Shown: positions 7,037 through 14,556, counted from the first letter of the stretch. The stretch is DNA of 16,543 nucleotides from JAIPEK01 sp041685935 (GCA_041685935.1 JAWLES010000039.1:1-16543); one strand, 5' to 3'. Notes: a model not told the origin generated them from the letters alone. Numbers and translations are program-made.

Positions 7037-8415
7037 CAGCCTCTCTTTTTACGGCAGCGGCACTTTGCCTTGCCGCCGCCGGAGTTTTGTCCGCAGGCGA
7101 GTTCAGCGGGTACGGCATCGTGAATGCCTGGAAACTCAATGCAAGAAGCAATGCATCCACATCCGGAGAGGTGGTGTTTGTACTTGAGAAGGGTGACCGG
7201 GTGGAAGTGCTTGAAAAACAGGGCGGCATCGGCGGGTGGCTTAAGATTGTATCCGGGGGCGAAACAGGATACATCCGGAACCGGCCCAAGTATGTAAAAC
7301 TTGAGGCAGGGGATGACGTTGAAACCAAAACTCCGGACGAGCGCCTTCACCGGAAGAAAAAAGAGAGCATAAAGGAAAAGATCCAGGAGGAGCGGGAAAA
7401 AATAGCTACTTTTTCCGCCAGGGAAAAAAAGATCATACAGGGTCTCAACGAGATCGACGCCTCTTTGAACGAAACCCGGATACGGGTTTCAGACCTTTCA
7501 GACCAGGTTGAGGCAATAGAGAAAAAAAAGGATCGGATTGAAAGGGAAAAAGAGGACCTTGAAGAGAGCCTTGATAAGAACAGGAATTATGCAGCTACCC
7601 GGCTCAATGCATATTACCGGATGAAAATGCTGGGCAGGCTTGAAATTACAGGCCCTCCGGATTCCCTGTTCGACTTTATCATAAAGCAGAAAAATATGGA
7701 AAAGATCGTGGAATCGGATCTTGAAATTCTTAACCGGCAGATCCGGAACCTTGAGAAACTCGAAAACCTGAAAGAGGAAATGGTTCGGACAAGAGAGGAA
7801 AAACTTGAGCTGGAGGACGAACTCAAGCAGCAGATTGCCATTAAAAAGAACCAGAGTATAAAAAAGAAATCGATACTCAACGAGATCAGAAGAAAAAAAT
7901 CACTTTCAAAAGCGGCTGTGGCATCCCTTGAAGAGGCTGCGGAGCGTCTTGACAAGCAGATAAAGAAGATGCGGTCCAGGCGGGTTGACCAGGACAGCGG
8001 CGGGAAGTTTTCCCGGTACAAGGGCAGGCTGCCCATGCCGGTACAAGGGGAGATTATATCCAGGTTCGGAACAAAAACATCTGGAGATTATAAATCCTTC
8101 ACATTCCAGAGCGGAATTGATATAAAGGTGGATAGAGGTGAGCCGGTAAGATCGGTTTTCCATGGCAGGGTGATGTTCGCCGAATGGTTTAAGGGGTATG
8201 GAAATCTGATGATCATCAATCACGGTGAGAACTATTATACCCTTTACGCCCACCTTGAAGAGGTTTTCAAGGCCAAAGGAGACATGGTAGAGGCGGGAGA
8301 GGTGATTGCCACAGCAGGTGACACCGGCTCCATAAAGGGACTGTGCCTTCATTTCGAGGTCAGGTATCACGGCGAACCTGTCAATCCGCTGAAATGGCTT
8401 AAAAAAGGAGTATAG
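7003..8415 (+). CDS. envC: EnvC-like murein hydrolase activator with SH3 domain
   Basis: A 470-residue exported protein. Order: signal peptide (1-31, cleavage after LSA), a bacterial SH3 domain at about 37-92 (VNAWKLNARSNASTSGEVV...GGWLKIVSGGETGYI), a long coiled coil at about 105-325, and a C-terminal LytM/M23 domain at about 340-467. Catalytic residues are degenerate: the HxxxD metal motif reads Q369-SGI-D373 and the HxH motif reads C448-L-H450, while His417 (YAHL) remains. Like enteric EnvC, it is probably an inactive activator of amidases, recruited by FtsX, not a hydrolase. The ATG at 7003 lies 34 bases inside ftsX; no later start keeps the signal peptide, and a TTG at 6985 is a less likely alternative. 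No clear ribosome binding site is visible, which fits coupling to ftsX. ctpA follows after 5 bases. The SH3 domain is absent from E. coli EnvC. Confidence 0.88.
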   Translation: MLHFIKTADKVAASLFTAAALCLAAAGVLSAGEFSGYGIVNAWKLNARSNASTSGEVVFVLEKGDRVEVLEKQGGIGGWLKIVSGGETGYIRNRPKYVKLEAGDDVETKTPDERLHRKKKESIKEKIQEEREKIATFSAREKKIIQGLNEIDASLNETRIRVSDLSDQVEAIEKKKDRIEREKEDLEESLDKNRNYAATRLNAYYRMKMLGRLEITGPPDSLFDFIIKQKNMEKIVESDLEILNRQIRNLEKLENLKEEMVRTREEKLELEDELKQQIAIKKNQSIKKKSILNEIRRKKSLSKAAVASLEEAAERLDKQIKKMRSRRVDQDSGGKFSRYKGRLPMPVQGEIISRFGTKTSGDYKSFTFQSGIDIKVDRGEPVRSVFHGRVMFAEWFKGYGNLMIINHGENYYTLYAHLEEVFKAKGDMVEAGEVIATAGDTGSIKGLCLHFEVRYHGEPVNPLKWLKKGV

Positions 8416-8420
8416 CAAGC

Positions 8421-9773
8421 ATGAAAGGTAAGTATCCAAACATGATCAGGTATCTGTTGCCTGTTGTCATATGTGCTCTTGTGTTCACCGCCGGCGCAGG
8501 TTCCTACAGCGCCCTGAATGCGGATGAAAAGGATTATGAGTCCATCAGGCTCTTTACAAAGGTGCTCGAGGAGCTCCAGGACAACTACGTGGACGATGTG
8601 GACACCGAGGAGCTTGTCAACAATGCCATAAAGGGCATGGTGGAAAATCTCGACCCCCATTCCACATTTATGCCGCCCGAGGCTTTTGAAAAGCTCCAGG
8701 ATGATACCGAAGGCGAGTTCAACGGGATCGGCATCGTGATTACCCTGAAAAACGGCATTCTCACGGTGATTTCTTCCATAGAGGGGACGCCCGCCTATAA
8801 GGCAGGCGTCACTGCAGGGGATATTATTATCAGCATCAACGGAAAAAGTACCCGGAACATGGCGTTGTGGGAAGCGGTAAAAATGATGAGAGGCCCCAAG
8901 GGCGAAGAAATCACCATTACCATCATCCGCAAGGATGAACCCGACCCGGTAAAGGTTACCCTGGAACGGGACACGATTCCCATGAACAGCGTGAGAAGCG
9001 TCATGCTGAAACCGGGGTATGCCTACCTGAGGGTCACCAACTTCAGGAAAAACACAATTGAGGAAATGGAAGAGACACTTGAGCAGCTTGAGAAATCTTC
9101 TCCGGGTTTAAAGGGCATGATACTCGATTTGCGCTATAATCCGGGAGGTTTGCTTGACCAGGCGGTAAAAGTCTCTGATCTTTTTCTTGATCAGGGCAAA
9201 ATAGTTTCCATTAAAGGACGCAAGGAACGGAACTCCCAGGTATTTTACGCCGAGAAAGGGGATGCTGAAAGAAACTACCCCATTGTCGCGCTCATAAACG
9301 AGGGCAGCGCCAGCGCTTCCGAGATAGTGGCTGGGGCTTTGCAGGACCACGGCAGGGCGGTGATTCTCGGCACCACCTCCTTCGGCAAGGGATCGGTTCA
9401 GACTGTAAAGCCGCTGAGGGAGGATTTCGGGCTCAAGTATACAATTGCCAGGTATTATACACCAAGCGGAAGGTCCATACAGGCCAAGGGCATCGAGCCG
9501 GATATCGTCGTCAAAAGCGGCAAGATCGTCAAGGAGGAACCGAAACAGGGAGGTACAGCGTTTGACAGGATGCTGAGGGAAAAGGATCTGGAACACCACC
9601 TGGATTCGAAAGGGTCGGAAGAGAAAGACAAAACAGATGCGGATAATAAGGATGAAAACGAAAGCGGAGCGGAAGGTTTGATTGACATGGAAGAGCTGGA
9701 AAGCGATGTACAGGTGAAGCGGGCTTTGGATGTTCTGATCGGATACGGAGTGTTTAAAAAGTTAAATGGCTAA
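8421..9773 (+). CDS. ctpA: C-terminal processing protease, S41 family
   Basis: A 450-residue periplasmic serine protease. A signal or membrane anchor occupies residues about 9-31, an N-terminal helical segment follows, a PDZ domain spans about 100-183 (GIGIVI...GTPAYKAGVTAGDIIISINGKST), and the S41 catalytic core runs to about 370. The Ser-Lys dyad is Ser298 in NEGSASASEI and Lys323 in TSFGKGSVQ, with Gln327; the 25 and 29 residue spacings match E. coli Tsp. The C-terminal 80 residues are highly charged (EKDKTDADNKDENES). Tsp/CtpA enzymes trim or degrade periplasmic proteins, including cell-wall hydrolases, and several act at the envelope. The gene starts 5 bases after the EnvC-like gene, with GGAG ten bases upstream, and its end overlaps yibQ by 8 bases. 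Confidence 0.94.
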   Translation: MKGKYPNMIRYLLPVVICALVFTAGAGSYSALNADEKDYESIRLFTKVLEELQDNYVDDVDTEELVNNAIKGMVENLDPHSTFMPPEAFEKLQDDTEGEFNGIGIVITLKNGILTVISSIEGTPAYKAGVTAGDIIISINGKSTRNMALWEAVKMMRGPKGEEITITIIRKDEPDPVKVTLERDTIPMNSVRSVMLKPGYAYLRVTNFRKNTIEEMEETLEQLEKSSPGLKGMILDLRYNPGGLLDQAVKVSDLFLDQGKIVSIKGRKERNSQVFYAEKGDAERNYPIVALINEGSASASEIVAGALQDHGRAVILGTTSFGKGSVQTVKPLREDFGLKYTIARYYTPSGRSIQAKGIEPDIVVKSGKIVKEEPKQGGTAFDRMLREKDLEHHLDSKGSEEKDKTDADNKDENESGAEGLIDMEELESDVQVKRALDVLIGYGVFKKLNG

Positions 9774-10872
9774 GAAGAAGAGTACGGCCCCCAAGAAGAA
9801 AACTGCACAGAAAAAAAAGCGGAACACTGAAAAGCCGAATCCGGTTTCAAAGGAACTTAAAAAAGGCATCCTGGCGATTATAATTCTTGTGTTCATTGTT
9901 ATTTTCGTAGCCATGCTGGCGGATATTTTTATCAGCGGTCCGGGTGGAAAAAAAGAGCCTTCCGTGCCTGATAGGAAAACGGAAAAAACCGTGGATGAGT
10001 CCGTTAAGCCGGACAGTTCAGGGAAAGAGGATGTGGAAACCAAGGAGCCCATGGGCCGGTTAAAGGGAAAGCCTGACGGAGAAATAAAGTTTGAAATCTT
10101 TGAAGGCAAGGAGGATCTTTCGGTTATCCGGGATGAAAAGGACATGGAGGCGGAAGATAAAGCCAGGGATGAAACTGCCGACCGTGAAAAAAGAGACAGG
10201 CTCCTCCCCCGGGTGGCCATTATCATAGATGATGTGGGTTATGACAAAAAGATTGCAAGAACTCTTGCCGGCCTTGATCCCGGCCTCACCTTCTCCATTC
10301 TGCCTGACGCCCCTTATGGAAAACAGATCGCGTCCCTGCTTCATGAAAAGGGAGCAGATATTATGCTGCACCTTCCAATGGAGCCGGTGGAATACCCTGA
10401 AGTGAACCCGGGTGACTGCGCCATTCTGGCGGATATGCCTCCTGACCGGCTTCTTGCGCAGTTAAAGAGCAATCTGGATTCAGTCCCGCATATCAAAGGG
10501 GTTAACAACCATATGGGATCGCGGATTACCGCCATGCCCGAAAAGATGAACCAGATTTTCACCATCCTTAAAAAACGGGATCTTTTTTTTATCGATTCGA
10601 TCACATCATCCAGCTCCAGCTGTGAATCTTCCGCAAGGCTGCTCAGGCTCAAGTTTGGAAAAAGGGATGTGTTTCTCGACAATATTCAGCGTCAGGATTA
10701 TATCGCAGGTCAGCTTGAGGAGCTTGTGAGAAAGGCTGAGAGCAGGGGCAGGGCCATCGGGATAGCCCATCCCTATGATGCAACCGTTGAAACGCTCGCC
10801 AAGCGAATATATTGGCTTAAACAGAGAGTGACCCTGGTGCCCGCCTCTTCACTGGTCGAACATGAAGGCTGA
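9766..10872 (+). CDS. YibQ-type divergent polysaccharide deacetylase
   Basis: A 368-residue membrane-anchored protein. A lysine-rich cytoplasmic tail (1-33) precedes one membrane helix at about 34-57, then a charged, probably disordered linker of 90 residues, then the divergent polysaccharide deacetylase domain (PF04748, DUF610) at about 149-366. Conserved marks are IIIDDVGYD (Asp155, Asp156), LHLPMEP (His202), NNHMGS (247-252), FIDS (Asp277) and IAHP (333-336). E. coli keeps yibQ directly after envC, and the same order is kept here with ctpA between. The substrate is not established for the family; a glycan or peptidoglycan target in the periplasm is likely. The ATG overlaps the end of ctpA by 8 bases with only a weak upstream binding site, so translational coupling is likely. 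A serine-rich SSSSS at 281-285 follows FIDSIT. Confidence 0.88.
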   Translation: MAKKKSTAPKKKTAQKKKRNTEKPNPVSKELKKGILAIIILVFIVIFVAMLADIFISGPGGKKEPSVPDRKTEKTVDESVKPDSSGKEDVETKEPMGRLKGKPDGEIKFEIFEGKEDLSVIRDEKDMEAEDKARDETADREKRDRLLPRVAIIIDDVGYDKKIARTLAGLDPGLTFSILPDAPYGKQIASLLHEKGADIMLHLPMEPVEYPEVNPGDCAILADMPPDRLLAQLKSNLDSVPHIKGVNNHMGSRITAMPEKMNQIFTILKKRDLFFIDSITSSSSSCESSARLLRLKFGKRDVFLDNIQRQDYIAGQLEELVRKAESRGRAIGIAHPYDATVETLAKRIYWLKQRVTLVPASSLVEHEG

Positions 10873-10876
10873 CGGT

Positions 10877-11776
10877 TCAGGCATGAGCCGCGGCAATGGC
10901 CACCCACTCTTCTTCCTGTTCAATTGAAGCCGCATAGAGGCCGTTTTTATCCATACCTGAGAGGACGGCCTCTTGTTGTTCCCGGATGATCCCGGAAAGT
11001 ATGGCGGTTCCTTCAGGTCCGAGTCTTTTTTTGATTTCCGGCATAATTTTGATGATCACTCCGGAAAGGATATTGGCACAGATGATATCAAAGGTGTGAA
11101 AGGGCATGTGTTCGATGGTGCAGGTTTCCAGATGAAATTCCCCGGGCACGGGCCCGTTTTTTAATATATTTTCACGGGCGATTCTGACGGCAACAGGATC
11201 ATTGTCAATGCCGTATATACAGGAGGCTCCCATTTTGGCGGCTGTGATCATCAGGATACCCGACCCGGTTCCCACGTCAAGGAGGGTGTGGCTTTTTTTC
11301 AGAGATGTTTCAAGTATTTTCATGCAAAGCCGTGTTGTCGGGTGGGTACCGGTACCGAAAGCCATGCCGGGATCGATTTCAACTACGATCTCATCGGGAC
11401 CGGGTGAATATTTTTTCCATTCGGGCTTGACCACCATCCTGTCAGTTATCCTTGTTACATGGAAATGCTCTTTCCAGGACCGGGACCAGTCTTCTTCGTC
11501 AATGGTGGAACAGGTAAAATCCACCTTGATCCCTGCACTTTCCAGACGGCCTGCTGCCGAGATAATGGAGCGGACCGCGGCGTCCCCTTCCCGTGTGCAG
11601 GGTACATATCCGGTTACATGGAGGGTTCCGGGCTCCTGTCCCGGCCCTGTGCCTGACGGAGGCATGCTGCAGACAACGCCTTTGACAAGGTTGGAGAAAA
11701 ACAGGTCAGATACCAGATCTTCTGCGAGTTCCGGGTTTTCTGATTCATATTCGGCTTTGATTCGGGTCCACTTCAT
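10877..11776 (-). CDS. prmA: Ribosomal protein L11 methyltransferase
   Basis: A 299-residue cytosolic SAM-dependent methyltransferase that in other bacteria trimethylates ribosomal protein L11. The N-terminal substrate-recognition part (about 1-105) ends in the PrmA-typical EEDWSRSWKEHF (95-106). The catalytic part carries the PrmA hallmark DPGMAFGTGTHPTT (135-148), SAM motif I DVGTGSG (167-173), acidic loop GIDNDPVAV (189-197) and ANIL (234-237). Length is normal. The stop codons of prmA and the convergent yibQ are 4 bases apart, so their 3' transcripts must overlap if no terminator lies inside a gene. A PrmA-like paralog is transcribed divergently 99 bases upstream. AGGA lies 11 bases before the ATG. 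Confidence 0.92.
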   Translation of the reverse strand: MKWTRIKAEYESENPELAEDLVSDLFFSNLVKGVVCSMPPSGTGPGQEPGTLHVTGYVPCTREGDAAVRSIISAAGRLESAGIKVDFTCSTIDEEDWSRSWKEHFHVTRITDRMVVKPEWKKYSPGPDEIVVEIDPGMAFGTGTHPTTRLCMKILETSLKKSHTLLDVGTGSGILMITAAKMGASCIYGIDNDPVAVRIARENILKNGPVPGEFHLETCTIEHMPFHTFDIICANILSGVIIKIMPEIKKRLGPEGTAILSGIIREQQEAVLSGMDKNGLYAASIEQEEEWVAIAAAHA

Positions 11777-11809
11777 GATCTTGCGGTTCCTGTTTTCTTT
11801 TTTTTCAAT

Positions 11810-11838
11810 TTGACCGAATCTATCAGTTTCTCTATAAA
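11810..11838 (+). promoter_or_regulatory. Promoter of the PrmA-like methyltransferase
   Basis: TTGACC (11810-11815) lies exactly 17 bases before TATAAA (11833-11838). Transcription would begin near 11845, which places the in-frame TTG at 11810 and ATG at 11840 at or before the start of the transcript and supports translation from 11876. Confidence 0.65.
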
Positions 11839-11875
11839 TATGGAAGAGGAATATCCGGGAAAGGAGATCAGAATT

Positions 11876-12709
11876 ATGCTGCAGTCCGATGACCTTCTGT
11901 ACATATACTACCTAAGGGGGATGATTGATTCAAACGACCCCCGCCCGCAGGCAAGCGATTCTTTTCACGGAATCTGGGCCGAGGACGGGTGCTCTTTTCT
12001 CTTTTTCACCAGGTCCGAGGATGAACTGGTGCGGAGTATGGTGAAAAATACTGCAGACACGGAATTTATGGATCGTTTTGAAATGACCATGGCACAGTGG
12101 CACGGGGATGCGGTGGAACCCTTTGTGGTTGGAGATATCTACGTGACCCCCTCCTGGGATTATCCTTTACCCGGCAAAAGCAGGCTTAAACAGGTGGTGC
12201 TCGACCCCGGCGTGGTATTCGGCACCGGCCGCCACACAACAACTGAAGACACCCTTGACCTGATGCAGGGAGTGATCAGCAACAAGCCGGTCCGCTCCTG
12301 CCTGGATATCGGAACCGGTACAGGTCTGCTTTCTCTGGCTGCAGCCGCCCTGGGGGTAAGCCGTGTGGTTGCCTGCGATTTCAATATGCTCGCGGTAAAA
12401 ACGGCTTTGATCAATGCAAGGGTTAATAAGCTGGAGGAGAACATCATTGCAGTCTGCGGAAAAGGAGAGGAGCTGATCAGCACCAGGGCGGATTTCCTGG
12501 TGGCCAATATTCACTATGATGTAATGAAAACCCTTGTTGAAACACAGGGGTTTTACGAAAAGAAATGGTTTGTGTTGTCAGGCCTTTTCAACAGCCAGGC
12601 TGAAGATATTCTTGCCCTGCTCGAGGACAGGCCCGTTAAAATAATGGAACACCGCTGCCCTGACGGGGTTTGGAACACCATAAGCGGGAGGGTGGAAAAA
12701 GGTTATTGA
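11876..12709 (+). CDS. PrmA-like methyltransferase paralog
   Basis: A 277-residue SAM-dependent methyltransferase related to PrmA but not a simple copy. The catalytic half keeps DPGVVFGTGRHTTT (110-123), motif I DIGTGTG (144-150) and ANIH (210-213, where PrmA has ANIL), plus the PSWDYP segment before the active site. The N-terminal half (about 1-85) does not resemble the PrmA L11-binding domain, and the EEDWxxxWK motif is missing. It probably methylates something other than L11; the target is unknown. The frame opens at a TTG at 11810, but I chose the ATG at 11876: AAGGAG lies nine bases upstream and the promoter excludes the earlier starts. A terminator follows 12 bases after the stop, so it seems to be a single-gene transcript. 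Confidence 0.85.
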   Translation: MLQSDDLLYIYYLRGMIDSNDPRPQASDSFHGIWAEDGCSFLFFTRSEDELVRSMVKNTADTEFMDRFEMTMAQWHGDAVEPFVVGDIYVTPSWDYPLPGKSRLKQVVLDPGVVFGTGRHTTTEDTLDLMQGVISNKPVRSCLDIGTGTGLLSLAAAALGVSRVVACDFNMLAVKTALINARVNKLEENIIAVCGKGEELISTRADFLVANIHYDVMKTLVETQGFYEKKWFVLSGLFNSQAEDILALLEDRPVKIMEHRCPDGVWNTISGRVEKGY

Positions 12710-12720
12710 GCGTTGCAGTG

Positions 12721-12755
12721 CCTTCCGGAAGAACAGATCCTCCGGAAGGTATTTT
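12721..12755 (+). terminator. Intrinsic terminator after the PrmA-like gene
   Basis: Nine-base arms CCTTCCGGA (12721-12729) and TCCGGAAGG (12741-12749) pair perfectly around an 11-base loop and are followed by TATTTT. The short T-tract makes it a modest terminator for the plus-strand gene ending at 12709. Confidence 0.65.
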
Positions 12756-12772
12756 CCTGCAGCAGGTCCTTG

Positions 12773-12964
12773 TCAGGGAGCATCCTTCAGCCCTGCCTTG
12801 TCCTCAAGTTCTTTCACCCTTCTTTCCAGCTTGAGAAGGTATTTTTCCATCATCTCGAGGTATTCGGCAAAGCTGTACGTGATACCCATCTCAATCGTTC
12901 GCTTGTCAAGTCTGGCCTTGAGCTGTTTTTCGGTTTCGTTTTCTCTTTCTTCGAGAGTGGGCAT
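12773..12964 (-). CDS. Small charged helical protein, unknown function
   Basis: A 63-residue frame that I do not recognise. It is dominated by Glu, Lys and Arg with heptad-like leucine and methionine spacing (YLEMMEKYLLKLERRVKELEDKAG, residues about 34-57), so the C-terminal half is probably a short coiled coil; residues 2-22 are also helical and charged. There is no signal peptide, cysteine or membrane segment. The evidence for a real gene is the strong AGGAGGT binding site about five bases before the ATG, combined with clear coding bias. It lies 99 bases downstream of asnS on the same strand, with an inverted repeat in the gap. It could be transcribed from its own promoter or by read-through from asnS. 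The stop is 17 bases beyond the opposing terminator. Confidence 0.7.
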   Translation of the reverse strand: MPTLEERENETEKQLKARLDKRTIEMGITYSFAEYLEMMEKYLLKLERRVKELEDKAGLKDAP

Positions 12965-12984
12965 ATTGACCTCCTGTTCCTGAA

Positions 12985-13025
12985 TTTGTTTCCGTATCCG
13001 CTATTACAATTGATACAGAAACAAA
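12985..13025. repeat. Inverted repeat between asnS and the small CDS
   Basis: TTTGTTTC (12985-12992) pairs with GAAACAAA (13018-13025), and GTATC (12994-12998) with GATAC (13012-13016), separated by a single C/A mismatch and closing on a 13-base loop. It is AT-rich and not followed by a T-run in the asnS direction, so it is a poor terminator. An operator or a leader structure for the small CDS is more likely. Confidence 0.5.
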
Positions 13026-13063
13026 TAAAAAAATCAAGGGGTAGTCATGATTTGAAACATTTT

Positions 13064-14443
13064 TCAAAAATCAATGCTTCCGGGAGTTCTGGGAAACGGG
13101 ATCACATCCCTGATATTCCGGATGCCCGTTACCAGCATGACAAATCGCTCAAAACCCATGCCGAAACCTGAGTGGGGGACCGACCCGTACCTTCTCGAAT
13201 CAAGGTACCACCAGTAATCATCCTTGTTCATACCCATTTCATCCATGCGTTTTTCAAGAAAATCCAGTCTCTCTTCCCTCTGGCTGCCTCCGATGATTTC
13301 TCCTATGCCGGGGACGAGAAGGTCAATGGCTGCAACGGTTTCCCCGTCCGGATTGAGCCTCATGTAAAACGGCTTTATCCCCGCAGGGTAATCCTTGAGG
13401 AAAACCGGCTTTTTAAAGTATTCTTCGGCAAGGAATCTTTCATGTTCGGACTGCAGGTCAGCGCCTCTCTCCACCTTGTACTCGAATTTTTTGCCGGATT
13501 TCAGGAGAATATCCACTGCATCGTTATACGGTATTCTTTCAAAAGAGGTGGTCAGGATGTTGTCAAGAACACCGGGAAGGGTTTTGTCAACAAATTTGGA
13601 GAAAAGTTGAAGGTCTTCAGCGCATTCATCGGTTACATGCCGCGTCAGCGTTTTGATCAGATCTTCTGCATGGTCCATGTTCCCGTCATTGTCACAGAAA
13701 GCCATCTCGGGCTCGAGCATCCAGAATTCAGCCACATGGCGGCTGGTATTGGAGTTTTCCGCCCGGAAAGTGGGGCCGAACGTATACACGTCCCCAAGTG
13801 CCAGTGCGAACATTTCCGCGGAAAGCTGGCCTGATACGGTCAGGTTGGCCTCTCTTCCGAAAAAATCCTCTGAATAATCGGGCCGCCCGTTTTTGAGGAT
13901 TTCAGAAGGCTCAAGGCTCGAAACCCGGAACATCTCTCCTGCCCCTTCGCAGTCGGACCCGGTGATCACCGGGGTGCTCAGGCATCTGAATCCCTGTTCC
14001 TTGTAGAATTTGTGAACCGCATAGATCAGTTCCGACCTGATCCTGAAGGCGGCTCCGTACTTGTTGGTCCTCGGCCTCAAATGGGCGATGCTTCTTAAAA
14101 ATTCGTCCGAGTGCCTCTTTTTCTGCAGCGGATAGGTCTCCGGGGCCTGGTTGATGATGTCAACCGAATCGGCCTGGATCTCCCATTTCTGACCTTTGCC
14201 CGGAGATTCCACCAGTTCGCCGGTAACGGAAAGGGCGGTGCCGGTGGTAATCTTTTCGATGTCCTGATAGTTTTCAAGATCGCTTGAAGCAATTACCTGA
14301 ATGCTTGCAAGGCATGATCCGTCATTGATTTCCATGAAGGAAAAGCCCTTGGCGTCTCTTTTGGTTCTCACCCAACCCTTGATCAGTACGGTTTTTCCCC
14401 CCTCCATTGAATTGAGAAGAGGCTTTATTCTGGTTCTTTTCAT
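13064..14443 (-). CDS. asnS: Asparaginyl-tRNA synthetase
   Basis: A 459-residue class IIb aminoacyl-tRNA synthetase that charges tRNA-Asn with asparagine in the cytosol. The N-terminal OB-fold anticodon-binding domain covers about 18-98 (VLIKGWVRTKRDAKGFSFMEINDGS). The AsnRS-specific segment YPLQKKRHSDEFLRSIAHLRPRTN is at 104-127, motif 2 FRAENSNTSRHVAEFW at 226-241 and motif 3 GFGMGFERFVMLVTG at 426-440. These separate it from AspRS and LysRS. The frame continues 26 codons upstream, but the ATG at 14441-14443 has AGGAT upstream and gives the expected N-terminus (KRTRIKPLL). The presence of AsnRS suggests direct Asn-tRNA formation, although a GatCAB pathway cannot be excluded from this window. 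It is divergent from the radical SAM gene, 113 bases apart. Confidence 0.96.
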   Translation of the reverse strand: MKRTRIKPLLNSMEGGKTVLIKGWVRTKRDAKGFSFMEINDGSCLASIQVIASSDLENYQDIEKITTGTALSVTGELVESPGKGQKWEIQADSVDIINQAPETYPLQKKRHSDEFLRSIAHLRPRTNKYGAAFRIRSELIYAVHKFYKEQGFRCLSTPVITGSDCEGAGEMFRVSSLEPSEILKNGRPDYSEDFFGREANLTVSGQLSAEMFALALGDVYTFGPTFRAENSNTSRHVAEFWMLEPEMAFCDNDGNMDHAEDLIKTLTRHVTDECAEDLQLFSKFVDKTLPGVLDNILTTSFERIPYNDAVDILLKSGKKFEYKVERGADLQSEHERFLAEEYFKKPVFLKDYPAGIKPFYMRLNPDGETVAAIDLLVPGIGEIIGGSQREERLDFLEKRMDEMGMNKDDYWWYLDSRRYGSVPHSGFGMGFERFVMLVTGIRNIRDVIPFPRTPGSIDF

Positions 14444-14471
14444 TGCGTTATCCTGTTTAAACGAATATAAT
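14443..14471 (+). promoter_or_regulatory. Possible promoter of the radical SAM gene
   Basis: A perfect TATAAT (14466-14471) is preceded at 17 bases by TTGCGT (14443-14448), a three-of-six -35 match. The -10 overlaps that of the asnS promoter on the other strand. The leader would be about 80 bases. Confidence 0.35.
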
Positions 14472-14491
14472 GGTCTATTTTTGAATTTCAA
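14464..14491 (-). promoter_or_regulatory. Promoter of asnS
   Basis: On the minus strand TTGAAA (14486-14491) lies 16 bases before TATATT (14464-14469). Transcription would start near 14457, only about 14 bases before the asnS ATG, so the leader would be very short. The -35 sits in a 17-base palindrome. Confidence 0.45.
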
Positions 14492-14494
14492 AAA
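14478..14494. repeat. 17-base palindrome over the asnS -35 region
   Basis: TTTTTGAA and TTCAAAAA are exact inverted complements around a single T. The palindrome covers the -35 element of the proposed asnS promoter and is a reasonable candidate for a repressor operator, although AT-rich sequence produces such symmetry by chance. Confidence 0.4.
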
Positions 14495-14556
14495 CGAGCA
14501 CCTGGGAAACCATAAAAACAACAGATTATTTAAATATACAAGATTGATTCAGTAAC

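Noticed and set aside
13026..13080. A terminator directly after asnS
   Set aside because: The possible stem is AT-rich with a two-base bulge and overlaps the stop codon, and no GC-rich stem precedes the T-run.
12713..13171. A 152-codon plus-strand frame
   Set aside because: It runs antisense through the small CDS, crosses the terminator and inverted repeat into asnS, and its translation resembles nothing known; the minus-strand frame has a strong binding site.
13172..13834. A 220-codon plus-strand frame inside asnS
   Set aside because: It is antisense to the motif-bearing part of asnS and is explained as a shadow of that gene.
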